A stretch of DNA of 64,000 nucleotides, taken from contig NZ_QOVF01000007.1 of assembly GCF_008365385.1 (NCBI RefSeq), forward strand, positions 1-64,000, read 5' to 3'. This DNA is from Halopseudomonas laoshanensis. Its GTDB lineage: Bacteria; Pseudomonadota; Gammaproteobacteria; Pseudomonadales; Pseudomonadaceae. This document shows, piece by piece, positions 44,273 to 57,362 of the stretch. Under the pieces are notes generated by a model that saw only the letters and a program-made list of their open reading frames with translations, ran no database searches and was not told the origin of the DNA. Both the position numbers and the translations under genes were made by a program. Every line of letters begins with the position of its first letter. The stretch's first letter is position 1.

Positions 44273-47200
44273 TTATTGCGGGTTGGCGCGGGTGCTGGTC
44301 AGCAGGGCGCGCAGACTGGCGGCCTTGGGTTTGACCAGCCAGAAGCGGCGGATGTAATTATCCAGATTCTCCAGCACTTCCTCCCCCCAGGCACTCCCGG
44401 TCTCGGCGACGTAATCAGTCAGCACCATGGTCAGGTGACTGCGATAAGCTTCCATCGACTCGCTGCTGATCCGGTGCAACTCCACCAGCTCATGGTTGAG
44501 CTTGTCGAAGAAGCTGTTGTCCTGATCCAGCACAAAGGCGAAACCACCGGTCATACCGGCACCGAAGTTGTGCCCGGTTGGCCCCAGTACGCAGACCATA
44601 CCGCCGGTCATGTACTCGCAGCAATGATCACCAGCGCCTTCGATGACTGCATGCGCGCCCGAGTTACGCACCGCGAAACGCTCGCCTGCGGTGCCCGCCG
44701 CCAATAGCATGCCACCGGTGGCGCCATACAGACAGGTGTTACCGATAATCGCCGTTTCTTCGGAGCGGAACGGGCTGCCCTTAGGCGGCACGATGACCAA
44801 TTTACCGCCAGTCATACCCTTGCCGACGTAGTCGTTGGCGTCGCCTTCCAGGTACATGTTCAGGCCGCCTGCGTTCCATACGCCGAAGCTCTGGCCAGCG
44901 GTACCCTTGAAGCGATAGGTGATAGGCGCGCCGACCATGCCCTGGTTACCGTGCACACGGGCGATCTCGCCGGAAACCCGGGCACCGATCGAGCGATCAC
45001 AGTTGGTCAGGTTCATCTCGAAGTCGCCACCGGTCAAACCGTCGATACTGGCGCGAGCCAGCTCGACCATCTTCTCGGCAGTCAGACCTTTGTCAAACGG
45101 CACGTTGCGCGGCGACTCGCAGTACTGCGGTTTGTCCGCGGGCACATCCTTGCTGAACAGCAACGGCTCCAGATCCAGGTTCTGCTGCTTGCTGGTGGCG
45201 CCTGGCAGAATCTCCAGCAGATCAACGCGACCAATCAGGTCCTGCAAGCGGCTGACACCCAGTTGAGCCATCAGCTCACGAGTTTCGGTCGCGACGTAGG
45301 TGAAGAAATTCATCACCATTTCCACGGTACCGATGTAGTGGTTGTCACGCAGGTGCTTGTTCTGTGTAGCCACGCCGGTCGCGCAGTTGTTCAGGTGACA
45401 GATACGCAAGTACTTGCAGCCCAGGGCAATCATCGGCGCGGTACCGAAGCCAAAGCTTTCTGCGCCCAGGATCGCGGCCTTAATCACGTCCAGACCGGTC
45501 TTCAGACCGCCATCGGTCTGTACCCGAACCTTGCCGCGCAGATCGTTGCCACGCAGGGTCTGGTGCGCTTCGGAAAGACCAAGCTCCCAGGGCGAGCCGG
45601 CGTAACGGATAGACGTCAAGGGTGAAGCACCGGTGCCGCCGTCGTAACCAGAAATGGTGATCAGGTCGGCGTAGGCCTTGGCCACACCGGCAGCGATAGT
45701 ACCAACACCGGGTTCGGCTACCAGCTTGACCGAAACCAGCGCGCGCGGATTGACCTGTTTAAGGTCAAAAATCAGCTGCGACAAATCTTCGATCGAATAG
45801 ATGTCATGGTGCGGCGGTGGCGAAATCAGCGTAACGCCGGGCACCGCATAACGCAGGCGGGCAATCAGCTCGTTCACTTTACCACCGGGCAACTGACCGC
45901 CCTCGCCGGGCTTGGCGCCCTGCGCGACCTTGATCTGCAGCACTTCGGCGTTGACCAGATACTCCGGCGTAACACCAAAGCGACCAGAAGCGATCTGCTT
46001 GATCTTCGACATGCGCTCGGTACCGTAGCGGGCGGGATCTTCCCCACCCTCACCGGAGTTGGAGCGCGCACCCAGGCGGTTCATCGCCTCGGCAATGGCT
46101 TCGTGCGCTTCGGGCGACAACGCGCCCAGCGAAATACCCGCCGAATCAAAGCGCTTGAAGATCGACTCCAACGGCTCAACTTCATCCAGCGTAATCGCCT
46201 GCTGATCGCCACGCACTTTCAGCAGGTCGCGCAGCGAGGCTACCGGGCGGGTATTGACCAGGGCCGCGTACTCCAGGTACTTGTCATAGCTGTCGCCCTG
46301 CACCGCGTCCTGCAGCGCGCGCACCACATCCGGGTTGTAGGCGTGATATTCACCGCCAAACACGAACTTGAGCAAACCGCCCTGCTGGATGTTCTTGCGC
46401 GGGTTCCAGGCTTCGCGGGCGAGCAGCGACTGCTCAGCCTGCAGGTCGCTGAAACGCGCGCCCTGGATCCGACTGGCAACGCCCTTGAAGCAAACGTCGA
46501 CGATTTCATCAGCCAGACCTACCGCTTCAAACAACTGCGCACCGCGGTAAGACACCACAGTGGAAATCCCCATCTTCGACAGGATTTTCAGCAGCCCTTT
46601 GGAGATACCCTTACGGTAGCTCTTGAACACTTCATACAGATCGCCGATCACTTCACCGGTACGGATCAGATCACCGAGGATCTCGTAAGCCAGGTAGGGG
46701 TAGACCGCCGTCGCGCCAAAACCGATCAGCACCGCATAGTGGTGCGGGTCACGCGCCGTGGCGGTCTCGACCAGAATGTTGCAATCGCACCGCAGGCCTA
46801 CCGCAATCAGATGGTGATGCACCGCACCCACGGCGAGCGCAGCATGCACCGGCAGCTTGCCTTCGGAGATAAAGCGGTCGGTCAACACCAGCAGCGTCTT
46901 GCCTTCACGCACGGCCGCTTCGGCCTGCTCCGCAATCGCTTTGACGGCTTCGCCCAACGGCATGTCGGCCGGGGCGTTCAGCTCAATGCGTTGATGCGCA
47001 AAGCCCGGACGCTCCAGATTCATCAGCGTCCGCCACTTCGCCGGAGAAATGACCGGGCTGCTGAGAATCGCACGGTTAGCGTGATCAGCCGTCTCTTCAA
47101 AGACGTTCCGCTCAGCACCAATACAGGTTTCCAGCGACATCACGATAGCTTCGCGCAGCGGATCGATGGCCGGGTTGGTGACCTGGGCGAACTGCTGGCG

Positions 47201-48721
47201 GAAATAGTCGTACACCGAGCGCACACGGGTCGAAAGCACAGCCATCGGCGTGTCGTCGCCCATGGAGCCCACCGCTTCCTGGCCATTTTCGGCCAATGGA
47301 CGCAGTACCTGGTCGCGTTCTTCGAACGTGACCTGGAACATCTTCATATACTGCTTGAGCTGTTCCGGGCTGAGGAAGTCGGAGCCATGATCACGGTCGT
47401 TCATGGTCGCCTGAATGCGCAGCGCATTTTCCTTCAGCCACTTGCGATACGGGTGCCGCGACTTCAGACGGCCTTCCACATCGCTGGTGTGCAGCACTTC
47501 ACCGGTCTGGGTATCGACCGCCAGAATCTGACCCGGGCCAACACGGCCCTTGCTGATCACATCTTCAGGCTGGTAATCCCATACACCTATCTCGGACGCC
47601 AGGGTAATGTAGCCATTCTTGGTCACTACATAGCGCGCAGGACGCAGACCATTACGGTCGAGCAGACAGACCGCGTAGCGGCCTTCGGTCAAAACGATAC
47701 CGGCCGGACCGTCCCAGGCTTCCATATGCATGGAATTGAATTCATAGAATGCCTTCAGATCGGCATCCATGGTTTCCACGTTCTGCCAGGCGGGCGGCAC
47801 AACCATGCGAATGGCACGGAACAAATCCATGCCACCGGCAATCAACAGCTCGAGCATGTTGTCCATGCTCGAGGAGTCGGAGCCGGTTACGTTGACGATC
47901 GGCGAGATGCTTTCCAGATCCGGCAGCATCTCGTTGGTAAATTTATTGCGCCGGGCATGCGCCCAGTTGCGGTTGGCAGTGATGGTATTGATTTCACCAT
48001 TGTGCGCGATCAGCCGGAACGGCTGGGCCAGCGGCCACTTGGGCAGCGTGTTGGTGGAGAACCGCTGGTGGAACACGCTGATAGCGGTTTCCATGCGCTC
48101 ATCGCTCAGATCCGGGAAGAACTGCCCCAGATCGGCGGGCATCATCAGGCCTTTATAGGAGATGACCTTGTGCGACAGGCTGCAAACGTAAAAATCCTGG
48201 TCGGCCTGCATGGCGATTTCGGCCTTGCGGCGGGCGTAGAACAGCTTGATGCCGAACTGCTGCTCATCCAGGCCTTCACCGGACACAAACACCTGCTCGA
48301 TACGCGGCATGCAGCTCAACGCCAAAGGACCCAGCACGCTGCTGTCGAAAGGCACTTCGCGCCAGCCAACCAGCGGCAAACCCTGATCTACAAGCGCAGC
48401 TTCGAAAGCTTGACGAGCAGTGGCCGAAGCCGCCTGATCGACGCCCATAAACACCATACCCACAGCATATTGCTCAGGGAGCTCGGTACCCAGAGACTCT
48501 TTGGCAACCGCACGCAGAAACCGATCGGGCTTCTGAATCAGCAGGCCACAACCGTCACCGGTCTTGCCGTCGGCGTTGATGCCACCACGGTGTGTCATGC
48601 ATGTCAGGGCTTCAATGGCCGTCAGTAACAGGTGATGACTGGGCTCACCCTGCATGTGGGCAATAAGGCCAAAGCCACAGTTATCCTTGAACTGATCAGG
48701 CTGATATAAACCTGCTTTCAT
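44273..48721 (-). CDS. gltB: Glutamate synthase, large (alpha) subunit
   Basis: 1482 aa, full family length. Starts [19 protein letters not shown]; the Cys before GFGL is the Ntn amidotransferase nucleophile after removal of a short pro-sequence. The glutaminase domain fills the first 400 residues, a central domain follows, then the FMN/glutamate-forming domain ([19 protein letters not shown]) with the 3Fe-4S cysteines in [17 protein letters not shown]-terminal beta-helix ([24 protein letters not shown]) ends the protein. It makes two glutamates from glutamine and 2-oxoglutarate. Start of the gltBD operon. Confidence 0.97.
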   Translation of the reverse strand: MKAGLYQPDQFKDNCGFGLIAHMQGEPSHHLLLTAIEALTCMTHRGGINADGKTGDGCGLLIQKPDRFLRAVAKESLGTELPEQYAVGMVFMGVDQAASATARQAFEAALVDQGLPLVGWREVPFDSSVLGPLALSCMPRIEQVFVSGEGLDEQQFGIKLFYARRKAEIAMQADQDFYVCSLSHKVISYKGLMMPADLGQFFPDLSDERMETAISVFHQRFSTNTLPKWPLAQPFRLIAHNGEINTITANRNWAHARRNKFTNEMLPDLESISPIVNVTGSDSSSMDNMLELLIAGGMDLFRAIRMVVPPAWQNVETMDADLKAFYEFNSMHMEAWDGPAGIVLTEGRYAVCLLDRNGLRPARYVVTKNGYITLASEIGVWDYQPEDVISKGRVGPGQILAVDTQTGEVLHTSDVEGRLKSRHPYRKWLKENALRIQATMNDRDHGSDFLSPEQLKQYMKMFQVTFEERDQVLRPLAENGQEAVGSMGDDTPMAVLSTRVRSVYDYFRQQFAQVTNPAIDPLREAIVMSLETCIGAERNVFEETADHANRAILSSPVISPAKWRTLMNLERPGFAHQRIELNAPADMPLGEAVKAIAEQAEAAVREGKTLLVLTDRFISEGKLPVHAALAVGAVHHHLIAVGLRCDCNILVETATARDPHHYAVLIGFGATAVYPYLAYEILGDLIRTGEVIGDLYEVFKSYRKGISKGLLKILSKMGISTVVSYRGAQLFEAVGLADEIVDVCFKGVASRIQGARFSDLQAEQSLLAREAWNPRKNIQQGGLLKFVFGGEYHAYNPDVVRALQDAVQGDSYDKYLEYAALVNTRPVASLRDLLKVRGDQQAITLDEVEPLESIFKRFDSAGISLGALSPEAHEAIAEAMNRLGARSNSGEGGEDPARYGTERMSKIKQIASGRFGVTPEYLVNAEVLQIKVAQGAKPGEGGQLPGGKVNELIARLRYAVPGVTLISPPPHHDIYSIEDLSQLIFDLKQVNPRALVSVKLVAEPGVGTIAAGVAKAYADLITISGYDGGTGASPLTSIRYAGSPWELGLSEAHQTLRGNDLRGKVRVQTDGGLKTGLDVIKAAILGAESFGFGTAPMIALGCKYLRICHLNNCATGVATQNKHLRDNHYIGTVEMVMNFFTYVATETRELMAQLGVSRLQDLIGRVDLLEILPGATSKQQNLDLEPLLFSKDVPADKPQYCESPRNVPFDKGLTAEKMVELARASIDGLTGGDFEMNLTNCDRSIGARVSGEIARVHGNQGMVGAPITYRFKGTAGQSFGVWNAGGLNMYLEGDANDYVGKGMTGGKLVIVPPKGSPFRSEETAIIGNTCLYGATGGMLLAAGTAGERFAVRNSGAHAVIEGAGDHCCEYMTGGMVCVLGPTGHNFGAGMTGGFAFVLDQDNSFFDKLNHELVELHRISSESMEAYRSHLTMVLTDYVAETGSAWGEEVLENLDNYIRRFWLVKPKAASLRALLTSTRANPQ

Positions 48722-48984
48722 AGGCACACTCTCAAAATGCTATAGGATTCAGGCGCTTACGAGACTCAAACAAGACTGGATCTGGCTCGGCGCCGGACAA
48801 AAGGGGAGTAATTGTACACAGCAGCAACAATGCCCACAATTTTTTTTCGGGCCATCGTGCCGCAAAATCATATCCAAATGTCGTAAATAGGAAAGCTTTT
48901 CACTAGTGCGGCGAGCAAAAGAGCTGGGGCGAGACCTCGCGCATGAGATTCCAGCCCCCAAAAAACCGAGGGCTGGACCGCCAT

Positions 48985-50529
48985 TTAACGCAAGGACTGT
49001 TTGATCGCGCCAACGCCCTTGGGCCAAGGGTTCTGTCGCCGCAGCGCTTCCGGCAATGCACTGACGCCTTGCTGCGCCTGTTGGCGAGTGCCGTATAGGC
49101 CCTGGGTTACCACAAACCAGGGGCGATCTTCATGCAGTGTTTCGAAGTAACCAATATTTTCCAACCCTGATTGCTGCTTGATGAAACTCAACGCCGCGTC
49201 CCGACTGCGCGTACCCAATAGCTGCAAAACAAATGCGCTGGAGTCTAGCTGGCGATACCAATCAGCCGTACGCATCGCTTGTGCCGCCGGGGCTGCAGCA
49301 GGTGCGACCGATGTTGGTTCTGGCTCAACTGCCACGGGCGCCGCTTGTGCCGACGGAACAGGCGCAGCCGGAGTAGCATCCACAGGTGCCTGCGCCAGAT
49401 CTACCGGCTCCGCCGGCTCGGGCGCTACCGTTACCTGCTCAGGGGAAGCTGAGGAAGTGCTTGGAGCCTCTGCTTCCGCCTCGGCGACGTCAGCGACCGG
49501 TGGCGCAGCGATCTCAACAGTCTCTGGTTCAAGGGTAACTGCATTCAGCTCCGTCAATTCGGCCAGTTGCCGATCTTCTTCGACGTTGACCGGATTCACT
49601 GGCTCCGGTAGTTCAAGCACGGTGCGGGAAGGCTCATCGACAGTCTCGTTGCTGCCCATCAGCCAAGCGACACCGATACCTACCGCAACCAGCAACACGG
49701 CAATCATTGAGCGTACTGGCACCACTCCGCCTGAACGCCTGCTGGGGCGAGCTGCTGGCTGCTCCATCGCATCTTCCATAACCTGTCTGGCGACAGTATT
49801 GATGCGCCCAGGCCAACCACTGCTGCGGCGATGAATTTCTTGCAACTGCTCGTCATCCAGCAAAGCCAGTTCCTGGCCCGCCGCTTCGAGGCGCTGAGCA
49901 ATATAGTCGCGCGTCTCCTCAGGTGAATAGGGGTCCAGATCAATTCGATGCACCCACTGTTCTGCAACACCATCGGTATCAATCTGCGGCAACAACAGGG
50001 AAATATTTTCGTCAGCAAACAGGAAGATCCTGACCGGCGAATCCGCGCCTGCGCTCAAACCCAGGTCAGCCAGATCCTGCAGGGCCTGCAATTCCAGCAA
50101 CTGGGCATCATCAACGATCAGATACAATTGCACGCCGCTTTGCTTCAGCTGCTCGGCACGTTCAAGCAATGCGTCCGTGGAACGGCCCTTGCCGTTGACT
50201 GCCTGACAAAGGTAACCAATCAACGCGGACTCTTCGGAAAATTCGCGAGCGGTGGCCACCACACACTGGGTCGTATCCTTGTTGCTACTGGCCACCAGCA
50301 CCTGGCGCAGCAAGGTCTTGCCACTTCCCTGAGGACCGGTCACCAGTAGAAGACGGTCACCAAAACGGGCCAAATGGTGCAGCTGTGCCAATACCGTTTT
50401 GCGTTGCGGTGTAAAAAAACGAAATCCCGGCGTGCGGGCCGCAAAGGGATCATGGCTCAACTGATAATGATCAAGAAACTCATCGAGTCCGCCCGCGGCG
50501 CTGATATTGATATCCGGTTCAACTGTCAT
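48985..50529 (-). CDS. DamX-like AAA ATPase with SPOR domain
   Basis: 514 aa. An N-terminal ATPase of the ExeA/TniB type: [13 protein letters not shown]-like start, [18 protein letters not shown] (Walker A, about residues 60-77) and [16 protein letters not shown] (Walker B). A single helix ([19 protein letters not shown], about 255-275) is followed by a long Ala/Pro/Val/Glu-rich linker and a C-terminal SPOR domain ([21 protein letters not shown]). SPOR binds denuded peptidoglycan at the division site. Gene order aroK-aroB-damX is conserved in Pseudomonas. The ATG overlaps the aroB stop. Confidence 0.88.
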   Translation of the reverse strand: MTVEPDINISAAGGLDEFLDHYQLSHDPFAARTPGFRFFTPQRKTVLAQLHHLARFGDRLLLVTGPQGSGKTLLRQVLVASSNKDTTQCVVATAREFSEESALIGYLCQAVNGKGRSTDALLERAEQLKQSGVQLYLIVDDAQLLELQALQDLADLGLSAGADSPVRIFLFADENISLLLPQIDTDGVAEQWVHRIDLDPYSPEETRDYIAQRLEAAGQELALLDDEQLQEIHRRSSGWPGRINTVARQVMEDAMEQPAARPSRRSGGVVPVRSMIAVLLVAVGIGVAWLMGSNETVDEPSRTVLELPEPVNPVNVEEDRQLAELTELNAVTLEPETVEIAAPPVADVAEAEAEAPSTSSASPEQVTVAPEPAEPVDLAQAPVDATPAAPVPSAQAAPVAVEPEPTSVAPAAAPAAQAMRTADWYRQLDSSAFVLQLLGTRSRDAALSFIKQQSGLENIGYFETLHEDRPWFVVTQGLYGTRQQAQQGVSALPEALRRQNPWPKGVGAIKQSLR

Positions 50530-51605
50530 GACTGATCTGCCGCGAGTGTTGCCTGCAAGGAAGCAGAATCGAATTCTGCGCTGACGACGGCCTGCCCTAA
50601 CGCCTTGAGCAAAACCAGGCGCAACTGTCCGTCGAGTACTTTTTTATCTACTGCCATCAAATCCATAAAATCGTTGGCCTGCATATTCCCGGGCGGTGAA
50701 ACCGGCAAACCCGCAGCAGCAATCAACGCTGTCGCTCTATCGACATCGGCCCGGCTAATCCAGCCCTCCCGACAGGACATATCCAGCGCCATGACCATCC
50801 CAGCGCCCACCGCCTCGCCATGCAACCACTGACCATAACCCTGATGCGCTTCGATCGCGTGGCCAAAAGTGTGACCCAGGTTCAGAATCGCGCGAACACC
50901 ACCCTCACGCTCATCCGCCGCCACTACTTCGGCCTTGATCTGACAAGAGCGGGCAATGGCTTCGGTAACCAGGCTCGGATCGAGAGCCCGCAGACCGCTA
51001 ATATTGTCTTCAAGCCAAGCTAAAAACGCGACGTCACGAATCAGCCCATATTTGATAATTTCAGCCAGGCCGGCACTGACTTCACGCGCAGGCAGGGTTT
51101 TCAGGCTGTCGGTGTCGATCAATACCGCTTTGGGCTGATAAAAAGCGCCAAGCATGTTCTTGCCCGCCGGGTGGTTAATCCCGGTCTTGCCACCCACCGA
51201 TGAGTCCACCTGGGACAACAGCGTAGTCGGCATCTGGATGAAATCCACACCGCGCTGGTAACAGGCAGCAGCGAAGCCAGTCATGTCGCCGATCACTCCT
51301 CCACCGAGCGCTATCAGAGTGGTCTTGCGGTCATGCCGCGCAGCAAGCAGCGCGTCAAATACCTGCTGCAAAGTCGACCAGGTCTTGAATGCTTCACCGG
51401 TCGGCAGCACCACTTGTAGAACTTGATACCCCTGGAGGGCCTGACACAGCGCATCAAGGTATAACGGCGCTACGGTGTCGTCAGTCACAACGCACACCTG
51501 TTTCCCACTGATATGCCGAGCAAGCAACCCTGACTGGGAAAGCAGGTCGCTACCTATATAGATCGGGTAACTGCGATCACCCAGTTCAACGTTTAATTGC
51601 TGCAT
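50526..51605 (-). CDS. aroB: 3-dehydroquinate synthase
   Basis: 359 aa from ATG 51605 ([18 protein letters not shown]), with GGAGAG upstream. NAD-binding [20 protein letters not shown], metal/substrate block [20 protein letters not shown] and [12 protein letters not shown] (zinc His) are all present. It forms 3-dehydroquinate from DAHP in the shikimate pathway. Its 3' end overlaps the damX-like gene by 4 bp. Confidence 0.97.
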   Translation of the reverse strand: MQQLNVELGDRSYPIYIGSDLLSQSGLLARHISGKQVCVVTDDTVAPLYLDALCQALQGYQVLQVVLPTGEAFKTWSTLQQVFDALLAARHDRKTTLIALGGGVIGDMTGFAAACYQRGVDFIQMPTTLLSQVDSSVGGKTGINHPAGKNMLGAFYQPKAVLIDTDSLKTLPAREVSAGLAEIIKYGLIRDVAFLAWLEDNISGLRALDPSLVTEAIARSCQIKAEVVAADEREGGVRAILNLGHTFGHAIEAHQGYGQWLHGEAVGAGMVMALDMSCREGWISRADVDRATALIAAAGLPVSPPGNMQANDFMDLMAVDKKVLDGQLRLVLLKALGQAVVSAEFDSASLQATLAADQS

Positions 51606-51704
51606 CAATTTCTCTCCGACACGACTCCGGCAAGAATACAACAGGCGCACATATTGTGCTCAGCCCGAATGCGACTCATGAATGGAATTGGATACTGGAA
51701 CGAT

Positions 51705-52220
51705 CTAGTCGTCAGTGCCTTGCAACCGGCTCAGAATGGTATTGACGACAATTTTAGGTCCGCGCTGGTCGGTGTCGATAGTGACGTCGGCTATCTCGCT
51801 GTAAAGCGGGTCACGGCGTGCCATAAGATCGCGCAACACCTTCTCTGGATCAGCATTCAACAACAACGGACGCTGCCGGTCCTTGGAGGTGCGTTGCAGC
51901 TGCTGATCGACACTGGTACGTAGATACACGACCAGGCCGTTGGCACTCAGGGCTCGCCGATTCGCCTCGCGCATGACCACGCCGCCACCGGTGGCCAGGA
52001 TGATCCCGTGCTCTTGCACCAGCTCGGCAATCATCGCTTCTTCACGCTCGCGAAAACCCTCTTCGCCTTCCACGTCAAAAATCCAGGGTATGTCGGCGCC
52101 AGTACGCGCCTCGATCTCCCGGTCCGAGTCCTTGAAAGGGTATTTGAGTTCTTTGGCAAGCAGACGCCCGATGGTGCTTTTTCCAGCGCCCATCGGGCCG
52201 ATCAGAAACACATTACGCAA
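51705..52220 (-). CDS. aroK: Shikimate kinase
   Basis: 171 aa. Walker [16 protein letters not shown] at residues 8-22, [13 protein letters not shown] (shikimate Asp), FREREEAMI and LATGGGVV (Gly-rich shikimate site), and LID-region RPLLL. Phosphorylates shikimate with ATP. Placed between pilQ and aroB, the standard Pseudomonas order; 5 bp after pilQ. Confidence 0.97.
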   Translation of the reverse strand: MRNVFLIGPMGAGKSTIGRLLAKELKYPFKDSDREIEARTGADIPWIFDVEGEEGFREREEAMIAELVQEHGIILATGGGVVMREANRRALSANGLVVYLRTSVDQQLQRTSKDRQRPLLLNADPEKVLRDLMARRDPLYSEIADVTIDTDQRGPKIVVNTILSRLQGTDD

Positions 52221-52225
52221 GGTGA

Positions 52226-54370
52226 TTACCTGGCAACCGTAATAGCTCCATTGTTGATGATACGAGGCGTCAGGAAGATAAGCAGTTCCGACTTGTTTTC
52301 CAGAGAGACGTCACGACGGAAGACTTTGCCGAGAACCGGCAGGTCGCCGAGGAAAGGTACCTTTTCACGAGTAGTTTGAGTTTCGCTGGAAAACACGCCA
52401 CCGATCACGATTGTTTCACCATCACCAACCAGGATCTTGGCATTGACCTCATTCTTGCGAATCGTCGGCACGCCGTTAACCTCGTTGGTAAAGTCCGGCT
52501 CATCCTTGGTCACCACAACTTCCATGATCACCTGATTGTCCGGGGTAATCTGCGGCGTGACTTCCAAAGACAGCACGGCTTCAGCGAAGGCTGTAGTAGT
52601 CGCGCCGCTGGAGCTGGCTTCCTGATAGGGGATCTCCGAGCCCTTGAGGATCTTGGCAGTTTCCTTATCAGAGGTAACCACTTTCGGCTGGGAGATAATT
52701 TCACCGTTACCGGTGCTTTCCATCGCTGACAGCTGCAGGTCAAGAATGGTGTTGTTGGTGATAAAGCCGATACCGATACCCGAAGTCGCGCCCGCTACAC
52801 CCATATCAACAAAAGGTGAGTTAGCTGAAGGGGTGGGCATCTGGCCCGTGCCGCCAGGATTACGCCCGAACACATCGAAGCGATCACCGGCATTGATGCT
52901 GCCGCCCCAACGAACGCCCAGCGCCTTGTCAAAACCGACGTTGGCTTCAACGATGCGAGCCTCGATCATTACTTGGCGAACCGGGATATCCAGCTGCACG
53001 ACGATACGACGCAGCTCGTCCAGCTTCTGCTGCGTCTCCAGTGCGATGATGCTATTGGTGCGATCATCGACCGTAATCGAGCCGCGTTGCTCACCGTCAC
53101 CGGCGGTCACTGAAGCAAACAGGCTGGCGATGTCGGCAGCTCGAGCGTAGTTGACCTGGATCAGCTCACGCCGCAAGGGCGCCAGCTCGGCAATTTGCTG
53201 CTGGGACTCCAGCTCTTGACGCTCTCTGGCGGCAATCTCGTCTGCCGGAGCTACCAAGAGCACATTACCTATCTTGCGCTGGTCCAGACCCTTGGTTTTC
53301 AGTACCAGATCAAGCGCCTGATCCCAAGGCACGTTCTGCAGGCGCAGCGTAATACTGCCTTGAACCGTGTCACTGGCGACCAGATTCAGATCGGTAAAGT
53401 CGGCGATCAACTGCAGCACCGAACGCACTTCGATGTCCTGGAAATTCAGCGACAGCTTCTCGCCAGTGTAGGAAAAAGCCTCAGAGCGACGCTGTTCGAC
53501 TTCGGTCTGGGTCAACGGCTTGAAACTGACAATCAAGCGATTATCCGCCTGGTACACCAAATGCTCATAAAAGCCGGCTGGCTCAATGTTGATCACGCTG
53601 TTGCCGCCGCTGGTGGTGGCGTTAACGAAATTCACCGGAGTGGCAAAGTCCTTCACATCCAGGCGCACGCGCAGCGCATCAGGCAACTGAGTATCTGGGA
53701 ATGTCAGCCTGACACGCCCGCCCTGCTCAGCCACATCAACCTTTACCGAAGGATCGGACAAGTCAACGATGACGTTGCCTTCGCCCTGCTCACCACGACG
53801 GAAATCCAGGCTGGTGATAGAGCGTCCTGCCATGGCCGCCGGGCTGGTGACGGCAGGCTCTGACGTGGCGCGCCAGTCAGTGGTGGCCGCTGGAACTGGC
53901 TGGGCTACGCTGGCTGCTGCAGGCTGCGGTGCGGCCTGGGCATAACCAGGGGCACTGTCGGAGCCGACCATGACATATAGATCGTTGCCATCTACTCGGG
54001 TGGCGTAAGGCACCAGATCGGTAAGGTTAATGATCAGACGGGTACGGTCGTTAGCCTCTACCACAGTCACGCTACGCGCATTCCCCAACCCCAGATCTCG
54101 GGTACGCTCACCGAGCTCGTTCTTTACACCAGGCAAATCGATAGCAATCCGCGCCGGCTGATCAATGGTGTAACCCTTTGGCGCCGAGTTTATTGGCTCG
54201 TCAAAAGACAGTTTCAACTCAACCCGCTCCCCAGGCAGAGAGGCAACATCCAGATTCTCAAGATTGGCGGCCAAGGCCAAGGGGCTAAGCAAGGCCACCA
54301 TGGCAGCAAGCGTAATTTTTTTGGTTAAAGGCATTTGATTGCGTTCCACGCGTGACTGTTTGCAGTTCAT
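52226..54370 (-). CDS. pilQ: Type IV pilus secretin
   Basis: 714 aa. AMIN domains at the N-terminal end ([24 protein letters not shown] and a second at about 190-290) bind peptidoglycan; an STN/secretin N0 region ([28 protein letters not shown]) and N1 follow. The secretin core ends with [36 protein letters not shown] and [17 protein letters not shown] keep the first ATG (54370) because GGGAGAG lies eight bases upstream; an ATG at 54334 would give a cleaner signal peptide but a weak ribosome site. Forms the outer-membrane pore for pili. Confidence 0.95.
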   Translation of the reverse strand: MNCKQSRVERNQMPLTKKITLAAMVALLSPLALAANLENLDVASLPGERVELKLSFDEPINSAPKGYTIDQPARIAIDLPGVKNELGERTRDLGLGNARSVTVVEANDRTRLIINLTDLVPYATRVDGNDLYVMVGSDSAPGYAQAAPQPAAASVAQPVPAATTDWRATSEPAVTSPAAMAGRSITSLDFRRGEQGEGNVIVDLSDPSVKVDVAEQGGRVRLTFPDTQLPDALRVRLDVKDFATPVNFVNATTSGGNSVINIEPAGFYEHLVYQADNRLIVSFKPLTQTEVEQRRSEAFSYTGEKLSLNFQDIEVRSVLQLIADFTDLNLVASDTVQGSITLRLQNVPWDQALDLVLKTKGLDQRKIGNVLLVAPADEIAARERQELESQQQIAELAPLRRELIQVNYARAADIASLFASVTAGDGEQRGSITVDDRTNSIIALETQQKLDELRRIVVQLDIPVRQVMIEARIVEANVGFDKALGVRWGGSINAGDRFDVFGRNPGGTGQMPTPSANSPFVDMGVAGATSGIGIGFITNNTILDLQLSAMESTGNGEIISQPKVVTSDKETAKILKGSEIPYQEASSSGATTTAFAEAVLSLEVTPQITPDNQVIMEVVVTKDEPDFTNEVNGVPTIRKNEVNAKILVGDGETIVIGGVFSSETQTTREKVPFLGDLPVLGKVFRRDVSLENKSELLIFLTPRIINNGAITVAR

Positions 54371-54390
54371 TTTGTCTCTCCCTGGTTGAC

Positions 54391-54921
54391 TTATCCGCGC
54401 TCAGGCAAGCTGAGCGTTCGCGGGCGCTCCAACCAACCACCTTCCCCGTCCGGGACGATTTCGACTACGTCGACACGGCCTTCTTCAATACTGGTAATAC
54501 GGCCGTGGTTACGACCCAGATAGTCACCAATCCTTACCCTATGCACGCTGCCCGCCCCGCGGACCAAAGCCTGCATACCATCCTGATTACTCAGGATGCC
54601 AACCATCTCGAATGCCTCGATATTGAAGCCTTCCAGAAACTGTTTTACCCGATCTTCATCTGGCTTCAAATCCTGCGTCCCACGCTCGCGCTGACTCAAA
54701 TCAATCTTGATCGGCGGCTGGAAGGGGCTACGCAACGAGGTCGCACTGTAAGTGAAGGCCTCGTAGGGCGCAAAACGGGGCAGCGGCTCGATATTGCCAG
54801 CGGGCCGTGCACGTGTTTCCGCCATGAAGGCTTGCAGATCACTGAAGCTACCGTCACTACAACCGGCCAACAGCATTGGCAATGCGAGGGCGAGGCCCAA
54901 TACGCGCTTTTGCATGATCAT
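54391..54921 (-). CDS. pilP: Type IV pilus assembly lipoprotein
   Basis: 176 aa. Signal with lipobox MIMQKRVLGLALALPMLLAGC, a disordered linker, then a beta domain with FKPDEDRVKQFLEGFNIEAFEMVG-like pattern and IGDYLGRNHGRITSIEEGRVDVVEIVPDGEGGW. It links the inner-membrane PilNO complex to PilQ. The start overlaps the pilO stop by one base (TAATG). Confidence 0.94.
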   Translation of the reverse strand: MIMQKRVLGLALALPMLLAGCSDGSFSDLQAFMAETRARPAGNIEPLPRFAPYEAFTYSATSLRSPFQPPIKIDLSQRERGTQDLKPDEDRVKQFLEGFNIEAFEMVGILSNQDGMQALVRGAGSVHRVRIGDYLGRNHGRITSIEEGRVDVVEIVPDGEGGWLERPRTLSLPERG

Positions 54922-55541
54922 TATTGGCCCCCTGCTTCGTTGTAGCGATAGGTTCTCGCAAGAATGTTCATTTTCAGCAGATCAGGGTTGCCCTCGGTAA
55001 CCGGAACAATGTCGAAATCATGCAGCGTAACAATACGCGGCAGGCCTGAGACGCTGCTGACAAATGTGGCAATGTCATGATAACTGCCTTGCACCACGAT
55101 TCTGATCGGCAGTTCGATATAGAACTGCTGAGCCGACTCCGGTTGCAGGGTAATGGATTCGAACTCCAGACCGCTGTTAAGGCCCATCTGGGTAATGTCT
55201 TCAAGCAGACCGGGCACTTCGGTGTCGCTGGGCAACTGCTTCAACAGGGCACCGAAGCGCTCTTCGATTTCAATCAACTGTTCCTTGTAGGCTTCCAGAT
55301 TGGCCGCCCGAAAGGATTTATCGGTAAAGTCCTGGCGCAAAGCCACTTCTCTGGCTTCGGTCTGTTCCAGACTGGCCTTCATATCTTTCAAATGAAAGTG
55401 ATAGCCAGCGAACAAAAGGGCGATGAACAGGAGCAGGCCGACGATAAACTTTAACGCCCCAGGCCAGACTCCGACATTGTTGAAGTCGATATTATTGATA
55501 TCGATCTTGCGAAAACTATCCTTGATTTGAGACATACTCAT
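54921..55541 (-). CDS. pilO: Type IV pilus alignment protein
   Basis: 206 aa. One N-terminal helix (ALKFIVGLLLFIALLFAGYHF), a coiled coil (MKASLEQTEAREVALRQDFTD) and a ferredoxin-like domain (VPGLLEDITQMGLNSGLEFESI...IVTLHDFDIVP). Forms heterodimers with PilN in the inner membrane. Overlaps pilN by 4 bp. Confidence 0.95.
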   Translation of the reverse strand: MSMSQIKDSFRKIDINNIDFNNVGVWPGALKFIVGLLLFIALLFAGYHFHLKDMKASLEQTEAREVALRQDFTDKSFRAANLEAYKEQLIEIEERFGALLKQLPSDTEVPGLLEDITQMGLNSGLEFESITLQPESAQQFYIELPIRIVVQGSYHDIATFVSSVSGLPRIVTLHDFDIVPVTEGNPDLLKMNILARTYRYNEAGGQ

Positions 55542-56112
55542 TGCTGCTGCGCTCCCTCAGCAGAAGCCTTCGGCTCAGTCTGACGGACTGAGAGCTCGAA
55601 AACGTTAGCCTGATCAACGCCGCCCGAAGTAACCGCGCGCACAGCAGTCAGGTTCGGCGAAGTCATCCATTCAGAGGCATCCATCTGACGCATCAGATTG
55701 GAAACCCGACTGTTGGATTCGGCACCACCTTTGATATTGACGGTCGAGCCACGCATGTTGACCGAGGTAAAGAACACGCCATCTGGCAAAGTCCGCGCCA
55801 TCTCGTCAAATACCCTAACGATGATTGGACGATTACCCTGCAGATCCTGAATGATCTTCATGCGGTCAAGCAGTTGCGTGCGTCGCGCCTGCAGCTGTTC
55901 GATTTCCTTGATGCGCGCTTCCAGCAGCGTGATTTCGTCCTGCAGGAATTTATTACGCGCGTTCTGATGATCAATTTTGCCAGCGTAAAAGCGGTCGCCG
56001 AGGAAGATCAGTGCACCCGCCACAATCACGATCAAAGCCAGAATGGTCAGAAACTCTTTCTTGCGCTCTTCCCTGAGCTGCTCGCGCCAGGGTAATAGGT
56101 TAATGCGAGCCA

Positions 56113-56113
<1 letters not shown>
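55538..56113 (-). CDS. pilN: Type IV pilus inner-membrane protein
   Basis: 191 aa. The MARINLLPWREQLREERKK N-terminus is the PilM-binding INLLP motif, followed by a helix (FLTILALIVIVAGALIFLG), a coiled coil and a ferredoxin-like domain (VRVFDEMARTLPDGVFFTSVNMRG). Shares one base with pilM (TAATG). Confidence 0.96.
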
Positions 56114-57204
<1,091 letters not shown>

Positions 57205-57283
57205 TTACGGACGGTTTATGTTTTCCTACATTAAATAACAGTCCTTGTACAAGCGCAAATAGCTAAAACAAAAAAAATACGCT

Positions 57284-57289
57284 TATAAT
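57284..57289 (+). promoter_or_regulatory. -10 element of the mrcA promoter
   Basis: TATAAT at 57284-57289 in the pilM/mrcA divergent region; the -35 is weak. Transcription starting near 57296 supports the internal ATG (57363) as the mrcA start and argues against the ATG at 57288. Confidence 0.5.
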
Positions 57290-57362
57290 GCAGACTGTTA
57301 ACCCGTTCTCATCGCACCACACAGCTAACCAATTCATTTGTCAGGGAATTTGCCTGTCCCTT

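Noticed and set aside
45806-48628. 940-codon open frame on the plus strand opposite gltB
   Set aside because: It is the antisense shadow of a GC-rich, highly conserved gene; the translation is rich in His, Gln and Arg with no domain, as expected for an antisense frame.
48952-48976. CCAGCCC...GGGCTGG hairpin between gltB and the damX-like gene as a terminator
   Set aside because: The run of T lies in the loop, not after the stem; a weak candidate, so not listed as a feature.
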